Counted from the stretch's first letter, positions 1 through 4,734 are shown. The stretch: DNA of 6,398 bases from GCA-002712045 sp028112705 (GCA_028112705.1 JAOGYN010000032.1:1-6398); one strand, 5' to 3'. The notes: generated by a model not told the origin, from the sequence alone. Made by a program: numbers and translations.

Positions 1-1
1 T

Positions 2-127
2 AAGGAAGACGAGAATAAAAAAATATTTCAGGAGAATTTTGCTCCATTTCACGGTCGTTCAAAATGGGTTATGATAGTAATATTTTCTTTGCTTGCATTT
101 TACATAATCGCATCAAATTTAAATTAA
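2..127 (+). CDS. C-terminal end of an unrecognised membrane-anchored protein (5' partial)
   Basis: An open frame enters from the left edge and ends at TAA 125-127, giving 41 residues. The first half is charged and polar (K-E-D-E-N-K-K near the start, then an F-A-P-F-H-G-R-S-K stretch). The last 20 residues, starting about WVMIVIFSLL and ending in IIASNLN, form one hydrophobic segment long enough to cross the membrane, with basic residues (R, K) just before it. That pattern fits a tail-anchored end or the final helix of a multi-pass protein. It is convergent with the 99-aa gene on the other strand, with only 24 bp between the stops and no clear terminator hairpin. Low GC matches the chromosomal genes at the right of the window rather than the neighbouring island. 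I do not recognise the family. Confidence 0.55.
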   Translation, partial: KEDENKKIFQENFAPFHGRSKWVMIVIFSLLAFYIIASNLN

Positions 128-151
128 TCTCAGGTTAGTAATTAATTAAAC

Positions 152-451
152 TTACTTCTTCTTGGTAGAGATGTGCCCGATTACATCAATACCTATGCCA
201 TCCCCAGTCTGTCTGCGTCGATAGATACTTCCAACAAGTAGATGCCTCAACACCTTGGCAATATGAACTGGGAGGTCATCTGGTTGCATTACTCTGTGAA
301 TACCTTTGGTTGCATCAAGACCTTTCTTGAACTCCATCTCTGCACGATTAGCATTTCCTCTCGACTTTGCAGCGAGTGCGAGAATAGCGGCAGGACGAAG
401 GAGACGTTCTTCAAGGTCTTGATTATTATGATATGATTTGAAAGTCTTCAT
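152..451 (-). CDS. Unknown 99-aa basic protein, last gene of the RHH cluster
   Basis: This is a 99-residue protein beginning MKTFKSYHNN and ending in STKKK. Residues 12-48 are rich in Ala, Leu, Glu, Arg and Lys and look helical (LEERLLRPAAILALAAKS, then RANRAEMEF-type sequence). The C-terminal half carries a VHIAKVLRHLLVG helix, an RRR triplet at 78-80 and a Gly-rich GDGIGIDVIG turn region. The net charge is strongly positive, compatible with nucleic-acid binding, but I see no named fold. The ATG lies 4 nt after the stop of the 81-aa gene and has no good Shine-Dalgarno sequence of its own, so it is probably translated by coupling to that gene. The MKTFK start and small size resemble accessory proteins of marine T4-like phages; this is only an impression. 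GC of about 43% is well above that of the chromosomal genes in the window. Confidence 0.6.
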   Translation of the reverse strand: MKTFKSYHNNQDLEERLLRPAAILALAAKSRGNANRAEMEFKKGLDATKGIHRVMQPDDLPVHIAKVLRHLLVGSIYRRRQTGDGIGIDVIGHISTKKK

Positions 452-455
452 AATA

Positions 456-701
456 TCAATTTGCCAAAGTGATAATGCGAAGTTGTTTGTTGTGCGGTAT
501 TTTAGAAAGAAGGATATTCTTTATACTATCCAAATCTTCTTCAAGGTCTTCACCAGTATTGAAAACAAATGTGTTTATTTGAAATGAATACCCTTTATCC
601 ATCAAGGTTCCCACTTCTTTGAACTCTTGTATCAATCCATCCAGTTTATCTGTTTCATCATAATCTTTTGGAACTGGTGTTATATCTGCTCTTGTTGCCA
701 T
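456..701 (-). CDS. Unknown 81-aa acidic protein
   Basis: The frame can be read from a TTG at 710, but the ATG at 701-699 is the better start because an AGGA (714-711) sits 9 nt upstream of it. From there the product is 81 residues starting MATRADITPV. It is acidic in two stretches (KDYDETDKLDGLIQEF and TGEDLEEDLDSIKN), with a predicted beta-strand-like segment between them (GYSFQINTFVFNTG) and a further strand at the end (QLRIITLAN). This alternation suggests a small alpha/beta domain, possibly a partner for a basic protein; the next gene downstream encodes one. No family is recognised. It lies between the RHH gene (about 100 bp upstream) and the 99-aa gene (4 bp downstream), all on the same strand, so the three are probably one transcription unit. 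Confidence 0.6.
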   Translation of the reverse strand: MATRADITPVPKDYDETDKLDGLIQEFKEVGTLMDKGYSFQINTFVFNTGEDLEEDLDSIKNILLSKIPHNKQLRIITLAN

Positions 702-802
702 TAGGTTCAATCCTACTTCTTATTATTCTTATTTTGTGTCAAATTACTCTCTTACGGAAACAACCTCTTAAAACGCAGAATCCACATTGTTTCACACATC
801 AA

Positions 803-994
803 TCAAAAAGGTGAATGATGGTACTGAGGTTCTGCTTCAAATAGGTCTTCGTGTTGCGTTAGATATTCTTTTAGTGCCAGTCTTACGACATCACTTGTGC
901 CCATCCATTGATCATCCGCTACTGCTTCTATTCGCGTTTTAATCTCTGTTGGAACTCTTGTATTTAAGTATGAATCTTTTGAGTTTAATCTCAT
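803..994 (-). CDS. Ribbon-helix-helix (CopG/Arc-type) DNA-binding protein, 63 aa
   Basis: This small protein shows the ribbon-helix-helix order: a short beta strand (residues about 9-15, YLNTRVP), helix 1 (16-29, TEIKTRIEAVADDQ), a turn (WMGT), and helix 2 (33-47, SDVVRLALKEYLTQ). The N-x-R-V-P strand followed by E/I-K and the G-T/S-D-V-V-R-x-A-L-x-E-Y-L helix are typical of the CopG/ParD/Arc/MetJ superfamily, whose dimers insert a two-stranded sheet into the major groove. The acidic/aromatic tail (48-63) has no assigned role. The start is supported by AAAGGA (1010-1005), 10 nt upstream. Directly upstream is an AT-rich array of short palindromes, the arrangement expected for an autoregulated repressor or a centromere-binding protein. 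No toxin gene of a recognised type follows, so an antitoxin role is only a possibility. Confidence 0.85.
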   Translation of the reverse strand: MRLNSKDSYLNTRVPTEIKTRIEAVADDQWMGTSDVVRLALKEYLTQHEDLFEAEPQYHHSPF

Positions 995-1058
995 AAAACT
1001 TTAATCCTTTAATTGTATTATCTTAGGTTATTTATATTAATTATTAGTTGCTTAAATC

Positions 1059-1200
1059 TTGAATCAATCATTAGTTGATTAAATAATTATTAATGTTTGT
1101 TTGATCTATTTTTGATCAATTGTTTTTATTAAATTACTTGATCAAATCTTGATTAATCATTTATCTTATCAACTTTTGATCAACCTTCTGATCAATCATT
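1059..1200. repeat. Phased array of TTGATCAA-like sites upstream of the RHH gene
   Basis: Eight copies of a TTGATCAA-like palindrome were found. Three are exact (starting at 1112, 1138 and 1176). The variants are TTGATCTA at 1101, CTGATCAA at 1188, TTGATTAA at 1075 and 1149, and TTGAATCAA at 1059. Successive starts from 1075 onward are 26, 11, 26, 11, 27 and 12 bp apart, so the sites come as pairs one helical turn apart, repeated every 37-38 bp. A TnAATCATT-type tail follows at 1065, 1154 and 1193. By hand count, GC over 1021-1200 is about 20%, against 47% in the next 60 bp. RHH proteins commonly bind such arrays upstream of their own gene as operators, and in plasmid partition systems as centromeres. 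Five copies contain GATC and so could also be methylation targets. Confidence 0.75.
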
Positions 1201-1218
1201 CACCTTGGTTTCTGTTAG

Positions 1219-1249
1219 ACACACTTACCCACCACAAGGATAAGTGTGC
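1219..1249 (-). repeat. Strong hairpin, up to 12 bp on the minus strand
   Basis: CACACTTA at 1220-1227 faces its exact complement TAAGTGTG at 1241-1248. Read as minus-strand RNA, the helix continues inward through a U-G pair and two C-G pairs, and outward through one G-U pair. That gives about 12 bp with a 7-nt loop (uuguggu). On the plus strand the same positions are C-A and A-C mismatches. There is no run of U after it, so it does not look like an intrinsic terminator. Confidence 0.6.
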
Positions 1250-1470
1250 TACGTTCCTTCACCTCGGTAACGATAAACACATCCAATAAAAGTAACCTAC
1301 GAATAGGGAGTGGGGATTGTCCTGTCTCACTTTACACTTCTCTTTAACAATGGGATCGATAGTCGCAGAGAACTTATTGGAAGATGATCTCTGCATCGAT
1401 TGAGGTATTACAGTTCCCTCATCCTGTCGCCTGTCGGGTTCAAGATTCCTGTTGGTAATATTTTAGCACC

Positions 1471-1556
1471 GTTCCAACCTTGGTGTTTATTCTAATACTT
1501 CAATAGAGATTATCGACACCACCTGTGATGGAACTTTTAATTAATAGATAATCTCT
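1471..1556. repeat. Nested inverted repeats with a possible pseudoknot
   Basis: GTTCCA (1471-1476) pairs with TGGAAC (1529-1534), and inside it TGGTGT (1481-1486) pairs with ACACCA (1516-1521), making one two-part hairpin. The loop of this hairpin contains AGAGATTATC (1505-1514), which is an exact 10-bp complement of GATAATCTCT (1547-1556) lying outside the hairpin. The pairings can coexist only as a pseudoknot, or they are alternative folds. All pairs are Watson-Crick, so the repeat itself does not tell the strand. Confidence 0.5.
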
Positions 1557-1717
1557 CAATATGGTTGGTCACCACCTTTTTCAACCATCGCATCAAGGAG
1601 AGTGATGAATGGATTTGTTTTGCATTGTATTAGTATATATACGTTTGGAGTCCGCTAAATGGGTCTAAACATCAAAATAATATTATTACCTTGCGTCACA
1701 AAACAACTCCCTAACGA

Positions 1718-1774
1718 TGACATCGGTGATGGAGGAAAACCCGATGTCAGAGTGAGGAAGTCGTCAAACTTCCT
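1718..1774. repeat. Two adjacent hairpins just after the 134-aa gene
   Basis: TGACATCGG (1718-1726) faces CCGATGTCA (1741-1749) with a 14-nt loop, and AGGAAGT (1755-1761) faces ACTTCCT (1768-1774) with a 6-nt loop. In the direction of the 134-aa gene the second is met first, only 5 nt after the stop codon. Neither is followed by a clear U-run, so intrinsic termination is doubtful; they could protect the 3' end of the message, mark the start of the structured stretch, or bind a protein. Confidence 0.5.
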
Positions 1775-1779
1775 TGTTG

Positions 1780-2184
1780 TTACGCCACCTCCTCAACCTG
1801 ACGGGAGTTCTCTAACGCACCGACCAGTTGTGTGAGTTTTTGGATGGTGCGGTTCCCTATCTCAATCCTCTCGTTGATAGGTAATCCACCACCCTTCTCA
1901 CCAAGTTTTAGGTCTTCGCAAATCCTCATCTCATTCCAACGAAGCGACCCTGCGATTGTTGGGGGAACCATTTGTTGTCTCAAATACCTCTCACAGATGT
2001 CTATGATGACCTTTGCGGTTTTGGTTCCACCACTCACACCCGTGTAAGGGTCATCACCTTCACACCTCTCAACGACGTAATGAAAAATACCTAAATTATC
2101 ATTGTCAAACGCAGATGTAGTGAATTTTTTTTGTGTCTCACTCATCTGGTTCCAACCAAGTGCGTATCTACTTAATTTTGCCAT
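1780..2184 (-). CDS. Unknown 134-aa protein, first gene of the minus-strand island block
   Basis: This is a 134-residue soluble protein with a good ribosome binding site (AAAGGA at 2198-2193, 8 nt before the ATG). It starts MAKLSRYALGWNQM. The middle holds a Gly/Thr-rich turn (DDPYTGVSGGTKTAKV, residues 44-59) followed by a helix (IIDICERYLRQQM, 60-72). The rest has a P-P-T-I-A-G-S-L-R-W-N-E segment and a KLGEKGGGLPINER loop (93-106), and ends in a helical stretch (TIQKLTQLVGALENSRQVEE). Three cysteines (41, 64, 89) are not in a metal-binding spacing. No family is recognised. GC of about 45% and small size fit a phage- or plasmid-type accessory gene. It is divergent from the 210-aa gene across 117 bp and is followed by the long gene-free repeat-rich stretch. 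Confidence 0.6.
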   Translation of the reverse strand: MAKLSRYALGWNQMSETQKKFTTSAFDNDNLGIFHYVVERCEGDDPYTGVSGGTKTAKVIIDICERYLRQQMVPPTIAGSLRWNEMRICEDLKLGEKGGGLPINERIEIGNRTIQKLTQLVGALENSRQVEEVA

Positions 2185-2301
2185 CTATTTTTTCCTTTGC
2201 TGTTAGATGATTTTGGCGATTCTTTTTTCTCGCTCTATACAAATATAATACACTATTTTTCGGTAAAAATCAATCAAACGAGCGACCAATAGTGGGCGGT
2301 C
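2185..2301. promoter_or_regulatory. Divergent promoter region between the two island gene blocks
   Basis: This 117-bp spacer separates genes reading in opposite directions, so promoters for both should lie here. On the plus strand a perfect TATAAT is at 2244-2249, about 52 bp before the first ATG of the 210-aa gene. No good -35 hexamer is found 16-18 bp upstream of it, so the promoter may be activator-dependent or use the AT-rich flank. On the minus strand, TTTACC followed 16 bp later by TATTTG is the best match and is weak. No operator repeats like those at 1059-1200 are visible. Confidence 0.45.
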
Positions 2302-2934
2302 ATGTTGCTGGACTTGGTGGGTTTTGGGTGCTATATCAACCCTATGAAAAGTAGTCGTTGGAGGAGATATGATAATAGAAGTGGTCTATGGATAAAGCAT
2401 CCTAAACCAATCTATCTCTACTGGTTCAAGTTCTTACAACACGCAGTAGATGAAGGGCGTGATATTGATTGGAGTGCCTATAAGGGATGGGGTGGCAAAG
2501 AAGCAATTATGATGGATGCCCGATTTGATGACTGGTGGAGGAAGAACTGGAAGAACTTATTTGGGTACAAACTGAACGAGACAGAACCCAAGTTTTCTTT
2601 ATCTACGAGCAAACCACAGAATGATGGCATAAAGTATTCTTTATTAGTCTATGAACTCCACAAGGAGAAACCCGATATAGACTACTGGGAACTCGCAAAG
2701 TTAGTTGCGAAGGTAGAATATCCAAGAAGAAGGTATAAAGGCACAAAGGACGCAAACTATAAACCAGATGCTTGGAGTTTCAACATCGCAAGACTTCCTA
2801 TTAGTAAAAAACTAGAAAAAAATGATAAAATAGATTTTGATAAAAGAGTGCTAACTTTACGCTCTCGGGTGGGTAGATATTTGATTGTGGCAAACAAGCA
2901 TTTAGATAATGTTTGTCAGGGTAGATTTCCATAG
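2302..2934 (+). CDS. Unknown tryptophan-rich 210-aa protein (possibly 196 aa)
   Basis: The longest frame starts at 2302; an internal ATG at 2344 (residue 15, MKSSRWRRYDN) is an equally good start because the first 14 residues are hydrophobic and unlike the rest, and neither start has a clear Shine-Dalgarno sequence. Ten tryptophans in 210 residues stand out. The core (36-88) reads PIYLYWFKFLQHAVDEG, then DIDWSAYKGWGG, then FDDWWRKNWKNLFG, a compact aromatic/basic motif. A second half (118-140, ELHKEKPDIDYWELAKLVAK) looks like a helix-turn-helix-like pair, followed by a basic stretch (PRRRYKGTKD). The pattern suggests DNA binding, but no named domain is recognised. GC falls from about 43% in the first two-thirds to about 33% near the end. 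Transcription probably ends at the terminator at 3082-3112. Confidence 0.65.
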   Translation: MLLDLVGFGCYINPMKSSRWRRYDNRSGLWIKHPKPIYLYWFKFLQHAVDEGRDIDWSAYKGWGGKEAIMMDARFDDWWRKNWKNLFGYKLNETEPKFSLSTSKPQNDGIKYSLLVYELHKEKPDIDYWELAKLVAKVEYPRRRYKGTKDANYKPDAWSFNIARLPISKKLEKNDKIDFDKRVLTLRSRVGRYLIVANKHLDNVCQGRFP

Positions 2935-2951
2935 ATTTTGCTGATTTATTT

Positions 2952-2970
2952 TGGTTACAAACTGGTTACA
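2952..2970 (+). repeat. TGGTTACA direct repeat, 11-bp spacing
   Basis: TGGTTACA occurs at 2952-2959 and again at 2963-2970, one helical turn apart, right after the stop of the 210-aa gene. A third copy of the core, GGTTACAC, is at 3116-3123 on the far side of the terminator. Such spaced direct repeats can be arm-type sites for a tyrosine recombinase or a regulator's half-sites; no integrase gene is in the window. Confidence 0.4.
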
Positions 2971-3026
2971 CGGAATATACGATAAAAATTTAATATAATA
3001 AAATCAATGGTTTGAATTGGTATATC

Positions 3027-3065
3027 TTGAGATACTTGTTCTCCAAGCGATAGATTATATCTCAA
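3027..3065. repeat. Imperfect hairpin downstream of the 210-aa gene
   Basis: TTGAGATA (3027-3034) faces TATCTCAA (3058-3065), and inside it CTTG pairs with CAAG around a ttctc loop. This gives 12 paired bases with a 10-nt bulge on one side. It is not followed by a T-run. It could be a processing hairpin, a weak upstream part of the terminator region, or a recombination-site remnant. Confidence 0.4.
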
Positions 3066-3081
3066 TAATAATTATAAAAAC

Positions 3082-3112
3082 AAGGCACTTTGTAAAATAA
3101 GTGCCTTTTTTT
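3082..3112 (+). terminator. Intrinsic (Rho-independent) terminator
   Basis: AAGGCACTT (3082-3090) and AAGTGCCTT (3099-3107) form a perfect 9-bp stem with an 8-nt loop (tgtaaaat), followed by seven T residues (3106-3112). The A-run before the stem makes it a possible weaker terminator for the other strand as well. It is the likely end of the transcript carrying the 210-aa gene, about 150 bp downstream of its stop. Confidence 0.9.
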
Positions 3113-3204
3113 ATGGGTTACACAGATCTAAGTGGAGCGAACCTTGAGTGAGTAGAAATTAAGTGGAGTAAAGTTTGGTAGTATGAAGAAAATCTTAGGA
3201 ATTT
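3113..3204 (+). pseudogene. Possible remnant of a pentapeptide-repeat protein
   Basis: Reading from ATG 3113 gives MGYTDLSGANLE followed by a stop at 3149-3151. D-L-S-G-A-N-L-E is exactly the pentapeptide-repeat pattern (A/D-L-x-x-x with Leu/Phe at the centre). A second similar unit, L-S-G-V-K-F-G, is encoded at 3159-3179 in another frame. The shared nucleotide repeat TAAGTGGAG starts at 3129 and at 3160, 31 bp apart, where two repeat units would be 30 bp; a one-base shift therefore separates them. The fragment is short, and the match could be chance. Confidence 0.3.
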
Positions 3205-3246
3205 GATAACACAGGGTGCTGATTAAAATTAACTAAAATAATGCTA

Positions 3247-3276
3247 TTAGGCATCATTAAATGTTGTTACTATAAT
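3247..3276 (+). promoter_or_regulatory. Promoter of the 59-aa small protein gene
   Basis: A perfect -10 box TATAAT at 3271-3276 is preceded at 18 bp by TTAGGC (3247-3252), a partial match to TTGACA. Transcription would begin near 3283, leaving a leader of about 18 nt that carries the ribosome binding site. This makes the in-frame ATG at 3241 unusable and supports the start at 3301. Confidence 0.55.
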
Positions 3277-3300
3277 ATTAACCAAACAAAGGGAAATATT

Positions 3301-3480
3301 ATGTCAATGTCTGGAACACCTAAAGAGAAGACCGATCAAGCATTGATTGATGCATTCCTAAATAAAGGTGGTAAAGTTACTAAAGGTAAAACTAAACCTA
3401 TGAAGCATGAACTTGGTCTTAGTAATAATGTTTGGAATAATCCACTGACTAAAGATGAGAAAAAATCACTAAAAAAATAA
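3301..3480 (+). CDS. Small basic protein, 59 aa, unknown function
   Basis: The start at 3301 is chosen over 3241 because AAGGGA (3289-3294) lies 6 nt before it and the promoter's TATAAT lies between the two; a second ATG at 3307 is also possible. The protein is very rich in lysine and has no hydrophobic segment. It contains a DAFLNKGGKVTKGKTK segment (residues 17-32), then HELGLSNNVWNNPLTKDEK (36-54). Short proteins with an FLxxGGKVTK element occur widely in marine bacteria and their phages; that is from memory and no function is established. A nucleic-acid-associated role is plausible from the charge. It converges on the MFS transporter gene with 24 bp between the stop codons. Confidence 0.7.
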   Translation: MSMSGTPKEKTDQALIDAFLNKGGKVTKGKTKPMKHELGLSNNVWNNPLTKDEKKSLKK

Positions 3481-3504
3481 TATTTTACTGCTTCTTTTTT
3501 CTTT

Positions 3505-4707
3505 CTATTTATTTGATTTTTTAATATCTTGGATATGCGAAATTTTATTGACCTTTATATATATAATCCAAGATAAAAGGCCAAAAATTAATAATATTAA
3601 TATTAAATTCTGATATCCAAAATATTTCCAAATCAATGCTCCAAAATATGGAGCTATGGCAGTGCCACTAAGGTAAGCTGATGCCAAATATCCTGATTTT
3701 AATCCAAAGTTTTTGGAGCCAAGTAAGTTCTTCACTATGATTGGTCTTAATACACTAATAGTTCCATAAGTTGTTCCAAAGATTGCAATAAATAAAAATA
3801 ATAACAAGACAGAAGACCCACTAACAAATAGGATTGCCATTGATATGCCCATTCCTAAAAGTGCAATTAAACTAAATTTATAAGTTGAAAGATGCTTTTC
3901 TGAAAGTAACATTATCAATCTTCCAACGACTTGCATTGGACCGATGCAAGACGCTGCTAAGATAGCAGTATTCATCGTATAGCCTCTCTCTGACAATATT
4001 GATAGCAAATGATTAAGGGATACCCCGTGAACCAAAGCAAATATTGTAAAACAAATAGCTAAATAATAAAATACTGGATTTTTGGCCAAAAATTTATCTT
4101 TTGTATATTGTGTTGTCTTTTCTAAAAGGATTGTTTGGTGTGCCTCTTTTTTGATGAGAGTCGCGCCAATCCAAAGCATTGGTGCTGCGATAAATATTAC
4201 CACAAAACTAAATAATACTGTGGCTACTTGCCAACTAAAAATATTGGAAATGATATGAGTTAGCGGGAAGCATATTGTGCTCGCGAAGCCAGCAATTAAA
4301 GTAATCGTAATAATATCATGTTTTGCTTTTTCTCCTCTGTATTTTGTTACGATTGCAAAACAAGGTTCATATAAGCATCCTGCAATCGAAATGCCGATTA
4401 AAATCCAAACTAGATAAAAATGCCAAATTGTTTCAATCAATGAGAGTAGAGTTAATCCGATACCACCCAAGACAGCTGATATTAAAAGTAATGAATTGCC
4501 ATAATCCCTATCTATAATTTTTCCAGCAATCGGTGAAAATATTGCGGAAGTAGCAATAGCAAGAGTTATTGCCAATGTTAAATCGAGTTTACTCCATCCT
4601 AAAACTGTTTCCCAACGTAGCAATAATGCTGGAAAAATATAATAAAGGCACGTCCAAACTAAAGTTTGCCCGAAGGCTAGTAGAATTATAGCAGGGTTTT
4701 GGACCAT
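3505..4707 (-). CDS. Major facilitator superfamily (MFS) transporter, 12 TM helices
   Basis: This is a 400-residue inner-membrane protein with the MFS layout: six helices (about 5-30, 43-62, 73-91, 95-120, 132-154, 158-183), a cytoplasmic loop with KK and charged residues (185-210), then six more (212-235, 246-268, 277-297, 299-320, 337-358, 364-386). Motif A is visible between helices 2 and 3 as G-K-I-I-D-R-D-Y-G (62-70). C-L-Y-E-P-C-F-A-I-V (111-120) and G-P-M-Q-V-V-G-R-L (256-264) are typical of a common MFS_1 subgroup that includes carriers of organic acids; the substrate cannot be assigned. The length is usual for the family. There is no Shine-Dalgarno sequence in the 27-bp gap after the acyl-CoA dehydrogenase stop, so translation may rely on a weak or leaderless-type start. 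It is probably co-transcribed with that gene, which suggests uptake of an acid later oxidised as a CoA thioester. Confidence 0.9.
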   Translation of the reverse strand: MVQNPAIILLAFGQTLVWTCLYYIFPALLLRWETVLGWSKLDLTLAITLAIATSAIFSPIAGKIIDRDYGNSLLLISAVLGGIGLTLLSLIETIWHFYLVWILIGISIAGCLYEPCFAIVTKYRGEKAKHDIITITLIAGFASTICFPLTHIISNIFSWQVATVLFSFVVIFIAAPMLWIGATLIKKEAHQTILLEKTTQYTKDKFLAKNPVFYYLAICFTIFALVHGVSLNHLLSILSERGYTMNTAILAASCIGPMQVVGRLIMLLSEKHLSTYKFSLIALLGMGISMAILFVSGSSVLLLFLFIAIFGTTYGTISVLRPIIVKNLLGSKNFGLKSGYLASAYLSGTAIAPYFGALIWKYFGYQNLILILLIFGLLSWIIYIKVNKISHIQDIKKSNK

Positions 4708-4734
4708 ATTATTAATATTTCATTAAAATTATTA

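Larger units (their letters stand above)
1201..1779 (-). ncRNA. Gene-free, repeat-rich stretch; candidate large structured RNA or cis-acting locus
   Basis: No convincing gene lies in this 579-bp stretch, yet it is not ordinary spacer: GC is mostly 42-48%, and inverted repeats occur along most of it. Arms found by eye are 1220-1227/1241-1248, 1252-1257/1266-1272 (one-base bulge), 1296-1299/1304-1307 (loop UUCG on the minus strand), 1355-1371/1388-1400 (7+6 bp with a 4-nt bulge), 1471-1476 with 1481-1486 / 1516-1521 with 1529-1534, 1505-1514/1547-1556, 1561-1567/1582-1588, 1643-1649/1664-1670, 1718-1726/1741-1749 and 1755-1761/1768-1774. The minus strand is proposed because both flanking genes read that way and the first hairpin gains G-U pairs on that strand; one helix (1643-1670) instead favours the plus strand. 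Large ornate phage-associated RNAs such as GOLLD are of this order of size, but I cannot identify a known family. A degraded coding region or an origin are alternatives. Confidence 0.3.

Noticed and set aside
242..436. 64-aa plus-strand frame opposite the 99-aa gene
   Set aside because: No ribosome binding site, and the composition is that of an antisense shadow.
1059..1200. CRISPR array
   Set aside because: The repeats are 8-bp palindromes with 37-bp periodicity and similar, AT-rich interiors, not long identical repeats with unique spacers.
1259..1462. A 67-codon open frame on the minus strand between two stops inside the gene-free stretch
   Set aside because: It has no usable start until halfway, no ribosome binding site, and its translation is unlike a typical protein; it overlaps the inverted repeats.
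1421..1620. Short protein-like minus-strand fragments such as NPFITLLDAMVEKGG and NGAKILPTGILNPTGD
   Set aside because: Each is under about 30 codons, in different frames and bounded by stops; they could be decayed coding sequence, but I could not join them into one gene.
1633..1642. GTATATATAC palindrome as a promoter or operator
   Set aside because: A 10-bp AT alternation is common in AT-rich DNA, and no acceptable -35 box accompanies it on the minus strand; the plus-strand one (TTGTTT, 1615-1620) is weak.
1201..1779. tRNA, tmRNA or RNase P RNA in the structured stretch
   Set aside because: I looked for the T-arm and acceptor pattern and for conserved RNase P and tmRNA segments and found only weak, scattered resemblances.
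1832..2047. 71-aa plus-strand frame opposite the 134-aa gene
   Set aside because: Proline/serine-rich antisense translation with no ribosome binding site; the opposite strand has a good one.
3480..3505. Bidirectional terminator between the 59-aa and MFS genes
   Set aside because: The spacer is T-rich but contains no stem beyond a short AT palindrome.
4323..4517. 64-aa plus-strand frame inside the MFS gene
   Set aside because: Entirely within a clear MFS coding region and without translation signals.
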